From Haliea sp. (GTDB lineage: Bacteria > Pseudomonadota > Gammaproteobacteria > Pseudomonadales > Halieaceae), in the NCBI GenBank assembly GCA_002862985.1, contig PKCY01000174.1:1-38129 (forward strand): 38,129 bases of DNA. The letters are read 5' to 3'. Each line of letters opens with the position of its first letter. Within the stretch, counting starts at the first letter, position 1. Made by a program: the position numbers and the translations under genes. The notes under the pieces were generated by a model. It made no database searches and was not told the origin of the DNA. It saw only the letters and a list, made by a program, of their open reading frames with translations. Below are positions 19,684 to 29,819 of the stretch, piece after piece.

Positions 19684-20665
19684 AGCATTTGGCTACCTGC
19701 GCATGGGCAGTGGTAAGAACTTCGACACCAGCGTTTTCCTTGTAGGCATTCTCGCTTAAGTAGCGCCTGAATTTTTTGGCCCCCGGAACGCCCTGGTAGA
19801 GTCCAAGTATGTGACGGGTGATGTGATTCAGCTTCGCTCCTCGCTCGAGTTGGCGATGTGCATAGGGCAACAGTGCCTCGATAACATCATCGCGGGAAAC
19901 GGCGGGCTTGTCCATTGCGAACAGCCTCTGATCCACCTCAGCAAGCATCCAGGGGTTCTGATATGCCTCGCGCCCAAGCATCACACCGTCTACATGGCGC
20001 AGATGCGTTTCGCAATCTTCAAGTGTTTCAATCCCGCCGTTCAGCACGATAGTGAGGTCGGGGAAATCCTGTTTCAGTTGATAAACCCATGGGTAGTTCA
20101 GAGGGGGGATTTCTCGATTCTCCTTTGGCGACAGGCCCGCAAGCCATGCCTTGCGAGCATGCACGATGAATACCGAGCAGCCGGCTTCAGCAATTGGACA
20201 GATGAATTCAAGTAGCTCTTCGTAGGATTCCATGTGGTCAATGCCGATGCGATGTTTCACGGTCACGGGAATGTCACAGGCATCGAGCATCGCTTTCACG
20301 CAGTCGGCTACCAGCGTTGGCTGCGCCATCAGACAGGCACCGAACATGCCAGACTGTACACGGTCTGAAGGGCAGCCGCAGTTAAGGTTAACCTCGTCGT
20401 AGTCCCATTCCTGTGCCCACCGTGCACAACGCGCAAGGTCGGCGTATGAGCTCCCACCCAGTTGTAGAGCGACCGGATGCTCTTCTGCGTTGAAATGTAG
20501 AAATCTTTTCCTGTCGCCGTGTATGAGGGCCCCTGTTGTGACCATTTCTGTGTACAACAAAGCTTGCCGTGTCAGCAGACGCCAGAAAAAACGACAATTG
20601 TAGTCCGACCAGTCCATCATTGGAGCGATGGAGAATTGTCTGTTGATAGGTGAAGTCGTATTCAT
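19667..20665 (-). CDS. dusA: tRNA-dihydrouridine(20/20a) synthase DusA
   Basis: [62 protein letters not shown]. Confidence 0.93.
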   Translation of the reverse strand: MNTTSPINRQFSIAPMMDWSDYNCRFFWRLLTRQALLYTEMVTTGALIHGDRKRFLHFNAEEHPVALQLGGSSYADLARCARWAQEWDYDEVNLNCGCPSDRVQSGMFGACLMAQPTLVADCVKAMLDACDIPVTVKHRIGIDHMESYEELLEFICPIAEAGCSVFIVHARKAWLAGLSPKENREIPPLNYPWVYQLKQDFPDLTIVLNGGIETLEDCETHLRHVDGVMLGREAYQNPWMLAEVDQRLFAMDKPAVSRDDVIEALLPYAHRQLERGAKLNHITRHILGLYQGVPGAKKFRRYLSENAYKENAGVEVLTTAHAQVAKCYEQQA

Positions 20666-20911
20666 GTTTGTGTTGGTCTAGGTTAAAGCACTGCACATGT
20701 GACACAAAAAAACACAAAGTTCAGATTTTCCGCGCGAGTATAGTGCATGATGCGCTCTGGCTGGATTTAGGCGCTGTTGATATGATACTCGCCTCGGCTC
20801 GATAGTAGTAGTGTCATGGTATGTGTAACAGCCCGATTAGAAAGCGTTTTTCAATTTGCATTCTTTTTTGTCAAGATCACTCATTAGAGCGCTCAGGAGA
20901 CCAGCAGTTGC

Positions 20912-22810
20912 ATGAAGAGTAGTGCGAAGCGGTATAGGTTAATTTTACTAGCAGGATTGATCGCAAATTCAACACCGCCGGCTTTTGCCTCGGAGCAACT
21001 GGAATCCGTAATGGTTACCGGCTCCTATACGCCTGTGCAGTCCGGAAGCCTTAGCAGTTCGCATACAGTGCTAACCGCCGATTTTTTTCGAGCAACGAAT
21101 ATGCGAAGCGTCGCCGACGCCTTGCGCACAGTCCCCGGCTTGCTGATTGAGGCGTCGGGTGGTCAAGGCGGGCTAACGGCTGTTTCCATCCGGGGTGGAG
21201 AGGCAAACTTTACTCTGGTACTAGTAGATGGTGTAGAGGTTAATGATCCCACCAATACGCGCGGCGGTAGTTTCGATTTCTCCAACCTGGATATCGCCAG
21301 TGTTGAGCGCATAGAAATTGTGCGTGGGCCTGAGTCTGCCGTCTACGGTTCAGATGCGATGGCAGGGGTGATAAACGTGATTACCAGAGGTCCTACAGAA
21401 CAACACCAGCAACGAGTGAAGGCCGAGTGGGGAGATGACGATTTCGAGCGCTATTCCATAGGCGCAACGGGTACTCTGGGAGAGTTTGGGTACTCAGCAC
21501 AGTTTGCCCAGTGGGACAGCGGCGAGCCGACTGAGGGCAGTGAGCGCGAGAACGACGAGGCAAATCTTGGGCTGCATTGGTCGCCTTCAAACGCACATGA
21601 TCTGCAGTTAAATTATCGTTACCTTGATGGAAATAGTAAAACCTTTCCGGAACAGAGTGGTGGTGCGAAATTTGCAGTCTCACGAAAGCTGGATCACACC
21701 GATTACACAGACGAAACTTTCGGTGCCAGTTGGGGTTGGAGAATATTGCCAGACTGGGACAGTGAGTTATCTGCCAGCCGGTTCGACCACGACGAGGACT
21801 ACCGGTCGCCGGGTATTTCCCCGTTTTCTGAAGTTCCCCCGCAACAGTCGCAGACCCATTTTACGCGTGATCAATATCGATGGGTGAACAGCATTACTGT
21901 CTTGGAGGCGGTTCATGTCGCAACCGGGGCTGACTATCGGAACGAAGAAGGCGACAGCGTAGGTGAGCTTGATTTTGGATTTGCCACTTTGCCCACTGAT
22001 TTCTCTCTCGATCGCAGCTCCAGCGGTGTATTTCTAGACATCCATTCAAGAGTCTTGCCAGCGCTACTGTTACAAGCCATCGTTAGATATGATGACCCTG
22101 ATGATTTTTCATCGCAGACGACGTTGAAACTGGGGGGCGAGTACAACCTGACATCGCTGATGTCTGTATCGGCTAATTGGGGTGAGGCCTTTAAATTACC
22201 AAGTTTTTTCGCCCTTGGCCATGGGTTGGTGGGCAATCCAGATTTGGTTCCGGAGACCGCTGAGAGTTGGGATGTGGGCGTGCGCTTTTCTTCTGCTGAT
22301 AAATTTTCACTAGAGACCGCGTATTTCTCAAATGTCTATAAAGATCTCATTGACTTCGATTCCGAATTGTTTATCAACGTAAATCGTCGACAGGTAGACA
22401 CAAGCGGGGTAGAGCTTCAGCTCAATTGGATGCCAACGACCAGCCTTAATATTCTTGGCCATGCGACGTATACCGCCATTGATGTCAAGGATGAGGGCGC
22501 ACCATTGCTGGGTCGACCCGACTGGACGGCGGGTGCAACGGCACTGTGGCAGATTTCAGCCAACTGGCATGCTGCATTGGATTATCAATGGACTGGCGAA
22601 CAGTATGCTTCTTCGCGATACACCGGTAGCACCGTAATCGAAACTCTGGATGATTTTAATCAGTTGGATATGAGCCTGGCCTGGCAGATACTTGATTGGG
22701 CTGCGGTGGAAGTGGCTTTTGATAACGTGTTGGATGAGGATTTTCAAACCGCTGTTGGGTTTCCCAGTCCCGGGCGCAGCGTTCGTTTAGCGCTGACACT
22801 AAGCAATTAA
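20912..22810 (+). CDS. TonB-dependent outer membrane receptor (BtuB-like)
   Basis: Signal peptide, TonB-box-like region, plug (VSIRGGEANFTLVLVDGVEVNDP, VERIEIVRGPESAVYGSDAMAGVINVITR), C-terminal barrel. Confidence 0.9.
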   Translation: MKSSAKRYRLILLAGLIANSTPPAFASEQLESVMVTGSYTPVQSGSLSSSHTVLTADFFRATNMRSVADALRTVPGLLIEASGGQGGLTAVSIRGGEANFTLVLVDGVEVNDPTNTRGGSFDFSNLDIASVERIEIVRGPESAVYGSDAMAGVINVITRGPTEQHQQRVKAEWGDDDFERYSIGATGTLGEFGYSAQFAQWDSGEPTEGSERENDEANLGLHWSPSNAHDLQLNYRYLDGNSKTFPEQSGGAKFAVSRKLDHTDYTDETFGASWGWRILPDWDSELSASRFDHDEDYRSPGISPFSEVPPQQSQTHFTRDQYRWVNSITVLEAVHVATGADYRNEEGDSVGELDFGFATLPTDFSLDRSSSGVFLDIHSRVLPALLLQAIVRYDDPDDFSSQTTLKLGGEYNLTSLMSVSANWGEAFKLPSFFALGHGLVGNPDLVPETAESWDVGVRFSSADKFSLETAYFSNVYKDLIDFDSELFINVNRRQVDTSGVELQLNWMPTTSLNILGHATYTAIDVKDEGAPLLGRPDWTAGATALWQISANWHAALDYQWTGEQYASSRYTGSTVIETLDDFNQLDMSLAWQILDWAAVEVAFDNVLDEDFQTAVGFPSPGRSVRLALTLSN

Positions 22811-22920
22811 TTGGTAGTGGCCACGCGGTGCCTGGCTGATCGGCTATCAAAGATCACTTGGCTTTTTAACATTGAGAAATGTAACCTAGTGTTGTCGTGT
22901 GATGAAGAAGGATTCTGTTA

Positions 22921-23565
22921 ATGAATCATGATGAGGTGAAGGCGTCATTACTCCGGGTCGCGAAAGAGATGATCGTCTGTGGGTTGGTCGAGGGGACAGC
23001 CGGGAATGTGTCTGCACGCCTGCCCGATGGCAATGTTGTTCTTACCCCGTCATCGATTGATTATGGAGCGATGACCCTTGGCGACCTCGTGGTGACCGAT
23101 ATAAGCGGTAACGTGCTCGAAGGCGAAAAAACACCCACAACAGAAAAATCGTTGCATTTGGACTGCCTCCGAAAACACCAGGACATCGGTGCAGTCATGC
23201 ATTGCCACGCCATGTTTGCCACTATGTTTGCCATCGTCCGTCAGCCTATACCCTGCGTTATTGAAGAGTTTGATGTTTATGTTGGTGGAGATGTGGAGGT
23301 CGCGGATTACAAAATGACGGGTAGTGATGCGCTCGGAGAAGAGGTTTCAGACCGGATTGCAGATAAGGGTGCGGTGTTGATGGCTAACCACGGTTTGCTG
23401 TGCGTGGGTAAAGATCCAGTCGATGTGCTGAAAGTGGCTAAGTTGGTAGAGCGCACCGCGCAAATCGTTTGGGGCGCGCGCCTGTTGGGTGAGCCAGTTC
23501 CGCTCCCCTCGGCTACCCGGAAGCAGTTTGCACCCCTGTACAAATTAATGGGGCGCAACCCGTAA
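22921..23565 (+). CDS. Class II aldolase/adducin family protein
   Basis: LVEGTAGNVSARLPDGNVVLTPSSIDYGAM, VMHCHAMFATMFA, MANHGLLCVGKDP. Confidence 0.88.
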   Translation: MNHDEVKASLLRVAKEMIVCGLVEGTAGNVSARLPDGNVVLTPSSIDYGAMTLGDLVVTDISGNVLEGEKTPTTEKSLHLDCLRKHQDIGAVMHCHAMFATMFAIVRQPIPCVIEEFDVYVGGDVEVADYKMTGSDALGEEVSDRIADKGAVLMANHGLLCVGKDPVDVLKVAKLVERTAQIVWGARLLGEPVPLPSATRKQFAPLYKLMGRNP

Positions 23566-23588
23566 ATTCCAGCCCTGTAAAGCGAGCA

Positions 23589-24173
23589 CTATGCAGACTG
23601 CGCCTGATACGTTTTGCGCCAGCTTATATACCCCCAGATTGAAAGCAGACTATAAAATCCAATTAATACTGCGTAAATATCAAGATCTCGGTCGTGGTAG
23701 AGCCACACCGATGCGACATTGATAATCAGCCAGTAGACCCATGCCTCCAGTACTTTGGTGATTTCTAGGTAGGTGCCTAGAAAGCTGAATACAGTGGTGA
23801 AGGCATCGAAAAGTGGCCGTTGTGCATCAGTGTAATGTTGTACTGTAAATCCAAGCGCGGCTGCCAGAACACATGCAATGATGATGGCTATTAGGTGCCG
23901 GTGAGCCTGCCATCTAATGACTGGGTTCGAGTCAGCCTCCAGTTTCCGGTGCCAGTAAATCCAACCCCACACGCCCATTCCCGCATAAAACAGATACAGT
24001 AAAGACTCCGAGTACAGTCGCGCGTCGATAAAAAGGTAGATACTTAACAGGCTACCAACAATGCCAAATGCCCAGCATGCTATTTTTTCCTTTATCAGTA
24101 GCACGATATAGACCAGGCTTGCGCCGGTAGCAAAGATTTCCAGTAGCAAAGCAGTGGTTAGAGTCCCGCTCAC
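23589..24173 (-). CDS. pnuT: PnuC-family transporter, probably thiamine (PnuT)
   Basis: Multi-TM protein, EIFATGASLVYIVLLIKEKIACWAFGIVGSLLSIYLF and LEAWVYWLIINVASVWLYHDRDL. Substrate inferred from the upstream TPP riboswitch. Confidence 0.85.
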   Translation of the reverse strand: MSGTLTTALLLEIFATGASLVYIVLLIKEKIACWAFGIVGSLLSIYLFIDARLYSESLLYLFYAGMGVWGWIYWHRKLEADSNPVIRWQAHRHLIAIIIACVLAAALGFTVQHYTDAQRPLFDAFTTVFSFLGTYLEITKVLEAWVYWLIINVASVWLYHDRDLDIYAVLIGFYSLLSIWGYISWRKTYQAQSA

Positions 24174-24217
24174 AAGTACGCCTCATTATATTGTCGAATA
24201 ATCAAACCATTAGCACC

Positions 24218-25059
24218 TCAGAAGGAATACAGTAGTTCAACACCATAAATGAGAGGCTCACCGGGCTGCAGGTAAGTCTGGTTCTGGAAAGCGCAAAATC
24301 GTCGCGGGATTCATTTCCAAAATACAGTTCGTGCACGGCGTAGTCCTCGTCGCCAAGATTGCGTCCCCACAAGGTGACGGACTGCCATCGAAGGCTGGCA
24401 TTGATGAGCTTACAGCTGTCCAGCCCACCGTCGTGATAGTAACCGAAGAAGGTGTCGTCCTGACCTTCGATCTTCAGGCGCCCACTTGACTGGCTACTGA
24501 GCGGACAACTGACCAGTTCTAGATTGTAGCTGTCATAGTTGCCGCCGCCGGAGAGCTCTGCCTCGAACTCATCGGTGGGCGCATTGGAGTGCATGAAGAC
24601 CATGCCCGCGTGGCCATTAGCGCCAAAACGCGTGCCCTGTGGCCCACGCAACACTTCGACTTGGGCGATGTCGAACAATATGCCGGCACTGGCGGTATCG
24701 CCCAATTCCATGTCGTCCAGCATGATGCCTACTGCGGGGTAATACTTGGGGTCATAGAGCTGTTCCAACTCGCCCACGCCGCAGATCTGCACAAAGCGAC
24801 CCCGGGAGGCGCCTGCAGTCCCGGTCACATTGGGAGCGGCGCTGAGGATGTCCTGTAGGTGCTGAGCGGCGCGTTCGGTAATCGTGTTTTGGGTTATGGT
24901 ACTAACGCTACCCACTGTCTGCATAAGCGTAGTATCACGAAAATTGGCAGTGACAATAATTTCTTTGAGCGCTTCCCCAGCCTGGGCAAATGCAAGTGGG
25001 GCACCGAAAACGCTCGCGAAGGCCAACAGAGTTGTGGGGAGAAAAGGTCTTGGTGACAT
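24218..25059 (-). pseudogene. TonB-dependent receptor relic (plug plus extreme C-terminus; most of barrel missing; C-terminal frameshift)
   Basis: Plug VEVLRGPQGTRFGANGHAG runs into barrel end SVTLWGRNLGDEDYAVHELYFGN. Expected end FQNQTYLQPGEPLIYGVELLYSF* is in a different frame, ending at 24218. Confidence 0.9.
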
Positions 25060-25118
25060 GGTGAGCCTCTAATACTAATAAGAGACCCGGAGTACGACGC
25101 GAGAGCAGTATGACTGCA

Positions 25119-25206
25119 CCTATTCCTACGCCGGTATTAACCGGATCAGGTTCAAGGGTTTGCCTGTCACCAGAACAGACATCTCAGGCCACCGGGCCAC
25201 CCCTTA
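25119..25206 (-). promoter_or_regulatory. TPP (THI-box) riboswitch
   Basis: Reverse complement AGGGGTGGCCCGGTGGCCTGAGATGTC...ACCCTTGAACCTGATCCGGTTAATACCGGCGTAGGAA. Confidence 0.95.
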
Positions 25207-25377
25207 GGATTAGAGCGAGGAGTATACGGGGTAGGGTTTGCGATTCATAGGGTGTTGCCATCACGGTAGCTGCTGAGTTTAAAATTTGATGGGCTGACGG
25301 CACGGGAGCCAATCAGTGGGATTTAGCCGCTCCACACCGTATAATTGCCAGCATTGTTTTTATTGCACCGGATACCT

Positions 25378-26868
25378 ATGACCGTACGCACCCGTGTTGC
25401 GCCATCTCCGACTGGCGATCCCCACGTGGGCACTGCCTACATCGCCCTGTTCAATTACTGTTTTGCGCGCGCCCACGGGGGCCAGTTTTTGTTGCGCATC
25501 GAAGATACCGACCAGGCGCGCAGCACCCCTGAATCCGAGCAGGCGATAGTCGACTCCTTGCGCTGGCTGGGCCTGGAGTGGGATGAGGGTCCGGATGTTG
25601 GTGGTGAGCACGGGCCCTATCGACAGAGTGAGCGTATGGACCTATACGCGGAGTATGCGCAGCAACTCGTCCAAGAGGGTAAGGCCTTTATTTGCTACCG
25701 CACTTCGCAGGAGTTGAATGACTTGCGCGAGTCACGGCGCGCAGCGGGGAACAGTACTGCACTCAAGCCATCGGATCTTAAGTTAGACCCGGTAGAGGTT
25801 GAAAAACGCCGCGAGGCTGGTGATGCGTATGTGATTCGGATGATGGTGCCGGAGGAGGAGGGCACCTGTACCATTGCGGATATGTTGCGTGGCACCATTG
25901 AGTTGGACTGGAGTCTGGTGGACGCGCAGATATTATTGAAATCTGACGGCATGCCCACCTATCATTTGGCCAATGTGGTGGACGATCACCTGATGGGGAT
26001 TTCTCACGTCCTGCGCGGTGAAGAGTGGATCAACTCTGCTCCAAAGCACAAATTATTGTACGAGTACTTCGGTTGGGAAATGCCGCAGTTGTGCCATTTG
26101 CCCCTGCTGCGCAACCCGGACAAGTCTAAACTTAGCAAGCGCAAGAACCCCACCAGTATTTTATATTACCAGCGCATGGGCTATCTTCCTGAAGCATTAC
26201 TTAACTATCTGGGTCGCATGGGTTGGTCTATGCCAGATGAACGTGAGAAATTTTCGCTTGTGGATATGTTGGAGCAGTTCGATATTCAGCGCGTCTCTCT
26301 CGGGGGGCCTATTTTCGACGTGGAGAAGCTTAGCTGGCTCAACGGCATGTGGATTCGCGAGAATCTCGACGAAGCTCAGTTGGCACAGCGGCTGCTGGAG
26401 TGGGCTTACAACCGGGAAAATCTCATGAAGGTTCTGCCCCATGCGCAGAAGCGCATGGAAAAGCTCAGTGATTTTGCCCCCCTGGCGAGCTTTTTGGTAG
26501 CGGGAACTCTGCCGCTGGATGAATCCAGTTTCGCCGCGGTGAAAGGTGAGCGTGAGGATGTTGTGAGGGGCCTGCAGTTTGCCTTGTGGCGCCTCGAAGG
26601 CCAGCAACAATGGAATCGCGACGCAATTTGGAGCGATCTTAAGGGGCTGGCTGATACCTGTGGCGTCAAGGTTAAGGACTTTCTGGCGCCACTGTTCATT
26701 GCGATCGCCGGTACCAGCGCCTCATTTTCGGTGGTGGATTCAATGGAGCTGTTGGGGTCGGATATGAGCCGCGCGCGAATTCGCCACGCGATTGAGGTAT
26801 TGGGTGGCGTGTCCAAGAAGTCGCTCAAGAAGATTGAGAAAGAATACCAGCAATTGAGTCAGGACTAG
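25378..26868 (+). CDS. gltX: Glutamyl-tRNA synthetase
   Basis: [24 protein letters not shown] (HIGH region), [10 protein letters not shown] (KMSKS region). Confidence 0.97.
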   Translation: MTVRTRVAPSPTGDPHVGTAYIALFNYCFARAHGGQFLLRIEDTDQARSTPESEQAIVDSLRWLGLEWDEGPDVGGEHGPYRQSERMDLYAEYAQQLVQEGKAFICYRTSQELNDLRESRRAAGNSTALKPSDLKLDPVEVEKRREAGDAYVIRMMVPEEEGTCTIADMLRGTIELDWSLVDAQILLKSDGMPTYHLANVVDDHLMGISHVLRGEEWINSAPKHKLLYEYFGWEMPQLCHLPLLRNPDKSKLSKRKNPTSILYYQRMGYLPEALLNYLGRMGWSMPDEREKFSLVDMLEQFDIQRVSLGGPIFDVEKLSWLNGMWIRENLDEAQLAQRLLEWAYNRENLMKVLPHAQKRMEKLSDFAPLASFLVAGTLPLDESSFAAVKGEREDVVRGLQFALWRLEGQQQWNRDAIWSDLKGLADTCGVKVKDFLAPLFIAIAGTSASFSVVDSMELLGSDMSRARIRHAIEVLGGVSKKSLKKIEKEYQQLSQD

Positions 26869-26871
26869 GTT

Positions 26872-27639
26872 ATGGCGGGAAATATCGCAACATCAATGGT
26901 AGCGACATTACTCCGGGCAGCTAACGGCATTCAGAGCATACCGGCAGCGGTGAAACCGGAGCAGACTCTACAGCTGTACGACATAGAGAATTGCCCCTAT
27001 TGCCGTCTGGTGCGCGAAGCCTTAACCGAGCTCGATCTTGATGCAGAAATTCATCCTTGCCCTAAATCCGGGCAGCGCTTTCGTCCGCAGTTGGTGGAAC
27101 GCGGCGGCAAGGCGCAGTTTCCTTATTTGGTAGACTCAAACACAGGTGTTGAGCTGTATGAATCTCTGGATATTATCGCCTATCTATTCGAAACCTACGG
27201 CCAACGGGAAGTGCCCTTCAAATGGAAGGCGGGGAGACTGCAAACTCTGGGCTCCATGCTGGCCAGTGCACCAAGGGTGAGCCGAGGGATGCTAGCGCAC
27301 CCCGGCGACGCACCGCAGTATCTGCTCGAGTTGTACAGTTTTGAGTCCAGTCCCTATGCACGACCGGTGCGTGAGCTGCTGTGTGAGATGGAAATTCCCT
27401 ACATCGTGCGCAACTGCGGCCGAACGCAACTGCAGGAGTGGATTTTACCGCCTATGAGAGAGACGCTGAAGATTCAGCCGGACAGTGATCTGCAGAACCG
27501 TCAGCAACTGCAGCGTGCGGAGGGCAGGGTGTCTATCCCCTACCTATATGACCCCAATACGGACCAGGGCTTATTCGAATCTGCGGATATCCTCGAATAT
27601 TTGCGCGAAACATACGGGCAACTGGCGCGCGAATATTAG
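26872..27639 (+). CDS. Protein with two tandem GST N-terminal (thioredoxin-fold) domains
   Basis: LQLYDIENCPYCRLVREALTELDLDAEIHPCP and LELYSFESSPYARPVRELLCEMEIPYIVRNC, each followed by a [V/I]PYL-type strand. Confidence 0.85.
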   Translation: MAGNIATSMVATLLRAANGIQSIPAAVKPEQTLQLYDIENCPYCRLVREALTELDLDAEIHPCPKSGQRFRPQLVERGGKAQFPYLVDSNTGVELYESLDIIAYLFETYGQREVPFKWKAGRLQTLGSMLASAPRVSRGMLAHPGDAPQYLLELYSFESSPYARPVRELLCEMEIPYIVRNCGRTQLQEWILPPMRETLKIQPDSDLQNRQQLQRAEGRVSIPYLYDPNTDQGLFESADILEYLRETYGQLAREY

Positions 27640-28115
27640 TGGTGGCCTCCCGCGCCATGTGCGTGTCCATGCGCTATTTCTTCTGCGCTGGCGTCTCTTA
27701 GCTCGATGACTTCAATATTGAAAACCAGGATCTGACCGGCCAGTGGGTGGTTGGTGTCGATGTCGACGGTGTGTCTACCCGCTTTGGTTACAGTGACCGC
27801 ACGCATCCCTTCTTTGGTATTTAGTTGCACTACGTCGCCTAGCTGAAGTTTACCCTTGAACACCAGGTGTTTTATGGGAAGGCGCTGCGCCTGGTCAGGG
27901 TTGCGTAAGCCTTACGCTTCCTCGGGACTCAGCGTTACGCTGAAAATATCGCCAGTGCCTTTGCCACTCATCGCCGTTTCCAGTCCGCGGATTATGTTGT
28001 TGGCACCGTACAAATAGGCGCTAGGCTCCGACGTGCGCGAAGTCTCCAATTCTGTTCCCGACTCATCGTGTAGGGTGTAATGAAAAGTGACTACGGTTTT
28101 TGGTCCAATTTGCAG
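27636..28115 (-). pseudogene. slyD: SlyD-like FKBP peptidyl-prolyl isomerase, interrupted by in-frame TAA
   Basis: LQIGPKTVVTFHYTLHDESG...SLSPEEA-TAA-GLRNPDQAQRLPIKHLVFKGKLQLGDVVQ...HGHAHGAGGHH in a single frame. ORF track reports two pieces (27912..28160 and 27636..27863). Confidence 0.88.
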
Positions 28116-28291
28116 AAGCGGTTTCCTCTCTATGGCAGCGCAGAAAGTAAGGTTTTGCACGTAAAAGTCCTAGTGATTCCGTCCCTTGGGAATGCATGTA
28201 GCGGTTCAAGCCAATACACCCACCGCATTGCCGCCTGTGCCTCAATACGCCACTATGTGCCTCGAATTTTATTGGGCGTTGGGAGTAATGC

Positions 28292-28933
28292 ATGTCGGAT
28301 GAGAGCGCAGAGCGGGAAAATAATGGTTTGTCCGAGGCGGTGAATCGAGATGTCAGTCAGCTGATCAATCACCTGCGCTGCAGCGATGCCCCGGATGAGG
28401 TATTGGCCAAGGCCACCGAGCACATCCAGCAGGCACTGAGTACGCTCAAGCCGTGGCTGCAAGAGGGGGAGGGGTGGTCGACTATTTCAATCGGTGGCGA
28501 CGTACCGGGGTTTCCCTGGCAGGAAGATGATCTCACCGCTGTCATGCCCTACAGCCCTGTCAGTGGCAAGAGGAATCCCGTTGCGCCACCTATGCGTCTC
28601 TGGAAAGCGGGTGAGAGCGAAGTGAAAGGAGAGGTAATATTTTCGCCGACCTATGCTGGCCCGCCGGATAGTGTGCACGGCGGCATTATCGCCGCTGTCT
28701 TTGACGAAATTCTGGCAATGGCCAACGTGATCTCTGGTACTGCTGGTTTTACCGGGACGTTAACGATTAAGTATCGCAGAAAAACGCCACTGAATACGCC
28801 GATCGAGTTGTGGGGCAAGAACATTCGTCAGGACGGACGCAAGCAGCTATGTCACGGAGAGATGCGCGTGAACGGCGAGGTAACTGCCAGCGCTGAGGGC
28901 CTGTTTATTTGTGCTGCGGAGCTCAATGAGTAG
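28292..28933 (+). CDS. PaaI-like hotdog thioesterase
   Basis: PPDSVHGGIIAAVFDEILAMANVISGTAGFTGTLTIKYRRKTPLNTPIEL. Confidence 0.85.
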   Translation: MSDESAERENNGLSEAVNRDVSQLINHLRCSDAPDEVLAKATEHIQQALSTLKPWLQEGEGWSTISIGGDVPGFPWQEDDLTAVMPYSPVSGKRNPVAPPMRLWKAGESEVKGEVIFSPTYAGPPDSVHGGIIAAVFDEILAMANVISGTAGFTGTLTIKYRRKTPLNTPIELWGKNIRQDGRKQLCHGEMRVNGEVTASAEGLFICAAELNE

Positions 28934-28966
28934 TCGACACTCTGGCGTACGGGTTGTTTCAATAAA

Positions 28967-29443
28967 TTAGCGCGGGGATAGCCTCAGCGCGACTGCAGCC
29001 AGCAAAGCCGTGAGCAATTCGAAAACCATGGCACCGTGGGTATAGGTACCAACGGACTCTGTACCCGTTAGTGTTGAGTAGAGGCGAGCCAGGGCAAGGC
29101 CACCTACAAGCAGCACAATTGCCATCAATGCCGGTCGATAGAGGTCTTTTCGCAATGCACCGAGTAAGCAGAATATGCCGAAGCCGGTCTGCAAACCACC
29201 GTACATAGCGCCCATTTCAGCAAATGCATCCCCTGAATTTATCGTTAGCCCGGCATAGTCCGCAGGAACTGCCGGTGAGAAAAGACATACTAATCCGTAG
29301 GACATGAAGATAATGGCAGAAATCCAAAGAAGCAATTTTCCTAACACGAGTACTCCAAGCTGGGGACAAGTTTCAACAGGCGTTAGCTTATCACAGCCTG
29401 CGTCAACATCGCGAAGCGCGAATTTCGTGTTCTGCCGATGCAC
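28967..29443 (-). CDS. Small integral membrane protein, DUF4345-like
   Basis: Four predicted TM segments; FAEMGAMYGGLQTGFGIFCLLGA. Start probably internal to the ORF. Confidence 0.65.
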   Translation of the reverse strand: MHRQNTKFALRDVDAGCDKLTPVETCPQLGVLVLGKLLLWISAIIFMSYGLVCLFSPAVPADYAGLTINSGDAFAEMGAMYGGLQTGFGIFCLLGALRKDLYRPALMAIVLLVGGLALARLYSTLTGTESVGTYTHGAMVFELLTALLAAVALRLSPR

Positions 29444-29593
29444 GGGCAGGGTTCGAGTGAGGAGCCCGGGGTCGGGAGCTGTAGCTTAGCGTCAGGTTGA
29501 CAGTGGCAGCCGCTATCACTAGAATGCGCGGCTCCTTAGTGATCTTTTTTTGGACGAAAAGTTCATTTTGATCAATTAGTTAGGATGATTTTT

Positions 29594-29669
29594 GGGGCAT
29601 TAGCTCAGCTGGGAGAGCGCGACGCTGGCAGCGTCGAGGTCAACGGTTCGATCCCGTTATGCTCCACCA
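29594..29669 (+). tRNA. tRNA-Ala(GGC)
   Basis: Cloverleaf: GGGGCAT...ATGCTCC acceptor, anticodon arm CGACG-CTGGCAG-CGTCG, T-loop GGTTCGATCCC, encoded CCA. Confidence 0.95.
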
Positions 29670-29680
29670 AATAAATCAAA

Positions 29681-29707
29681 GGGTTACAGAGATGTAGCCC
29701 TTTTTTA
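29681..29707 (+). terminator. Rho-independent terminator after tRNA-Ala
   Basis: GGGTTACA-GAGA-TGTAGCCC followed by TTTTTT. Confidence 0.8.
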
Positions 29708-29819
29708 TGTCTGGAGAAAATGCAGTGGGGGACTTACGCGGGACTTCATACTGTCGTTTGGGCTTGTTCGATGTTTCGCTAGTATGGGAGCCGGACATGG
29801 GCCGCTTTGGGGCGTGAAT

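Noticed and set aside
20700-20911. Cobalamin riboswitch upstream of the BtuB-like receptor
   Set aside because: No B12-box (GCCACTG-type) or matching architecture seen, so substrate left unassigned.
27912-27914. Stop-codon recoding (Sec/Pyl or an alternative code) to explain the in-frame stops in slyD and the PQQ gene
   Set aside because: The stops differ (TAA versus TAG), other genes end normally at all three stops, and the PQQ gene also has frameshifts and deletions. Decay is simpler.
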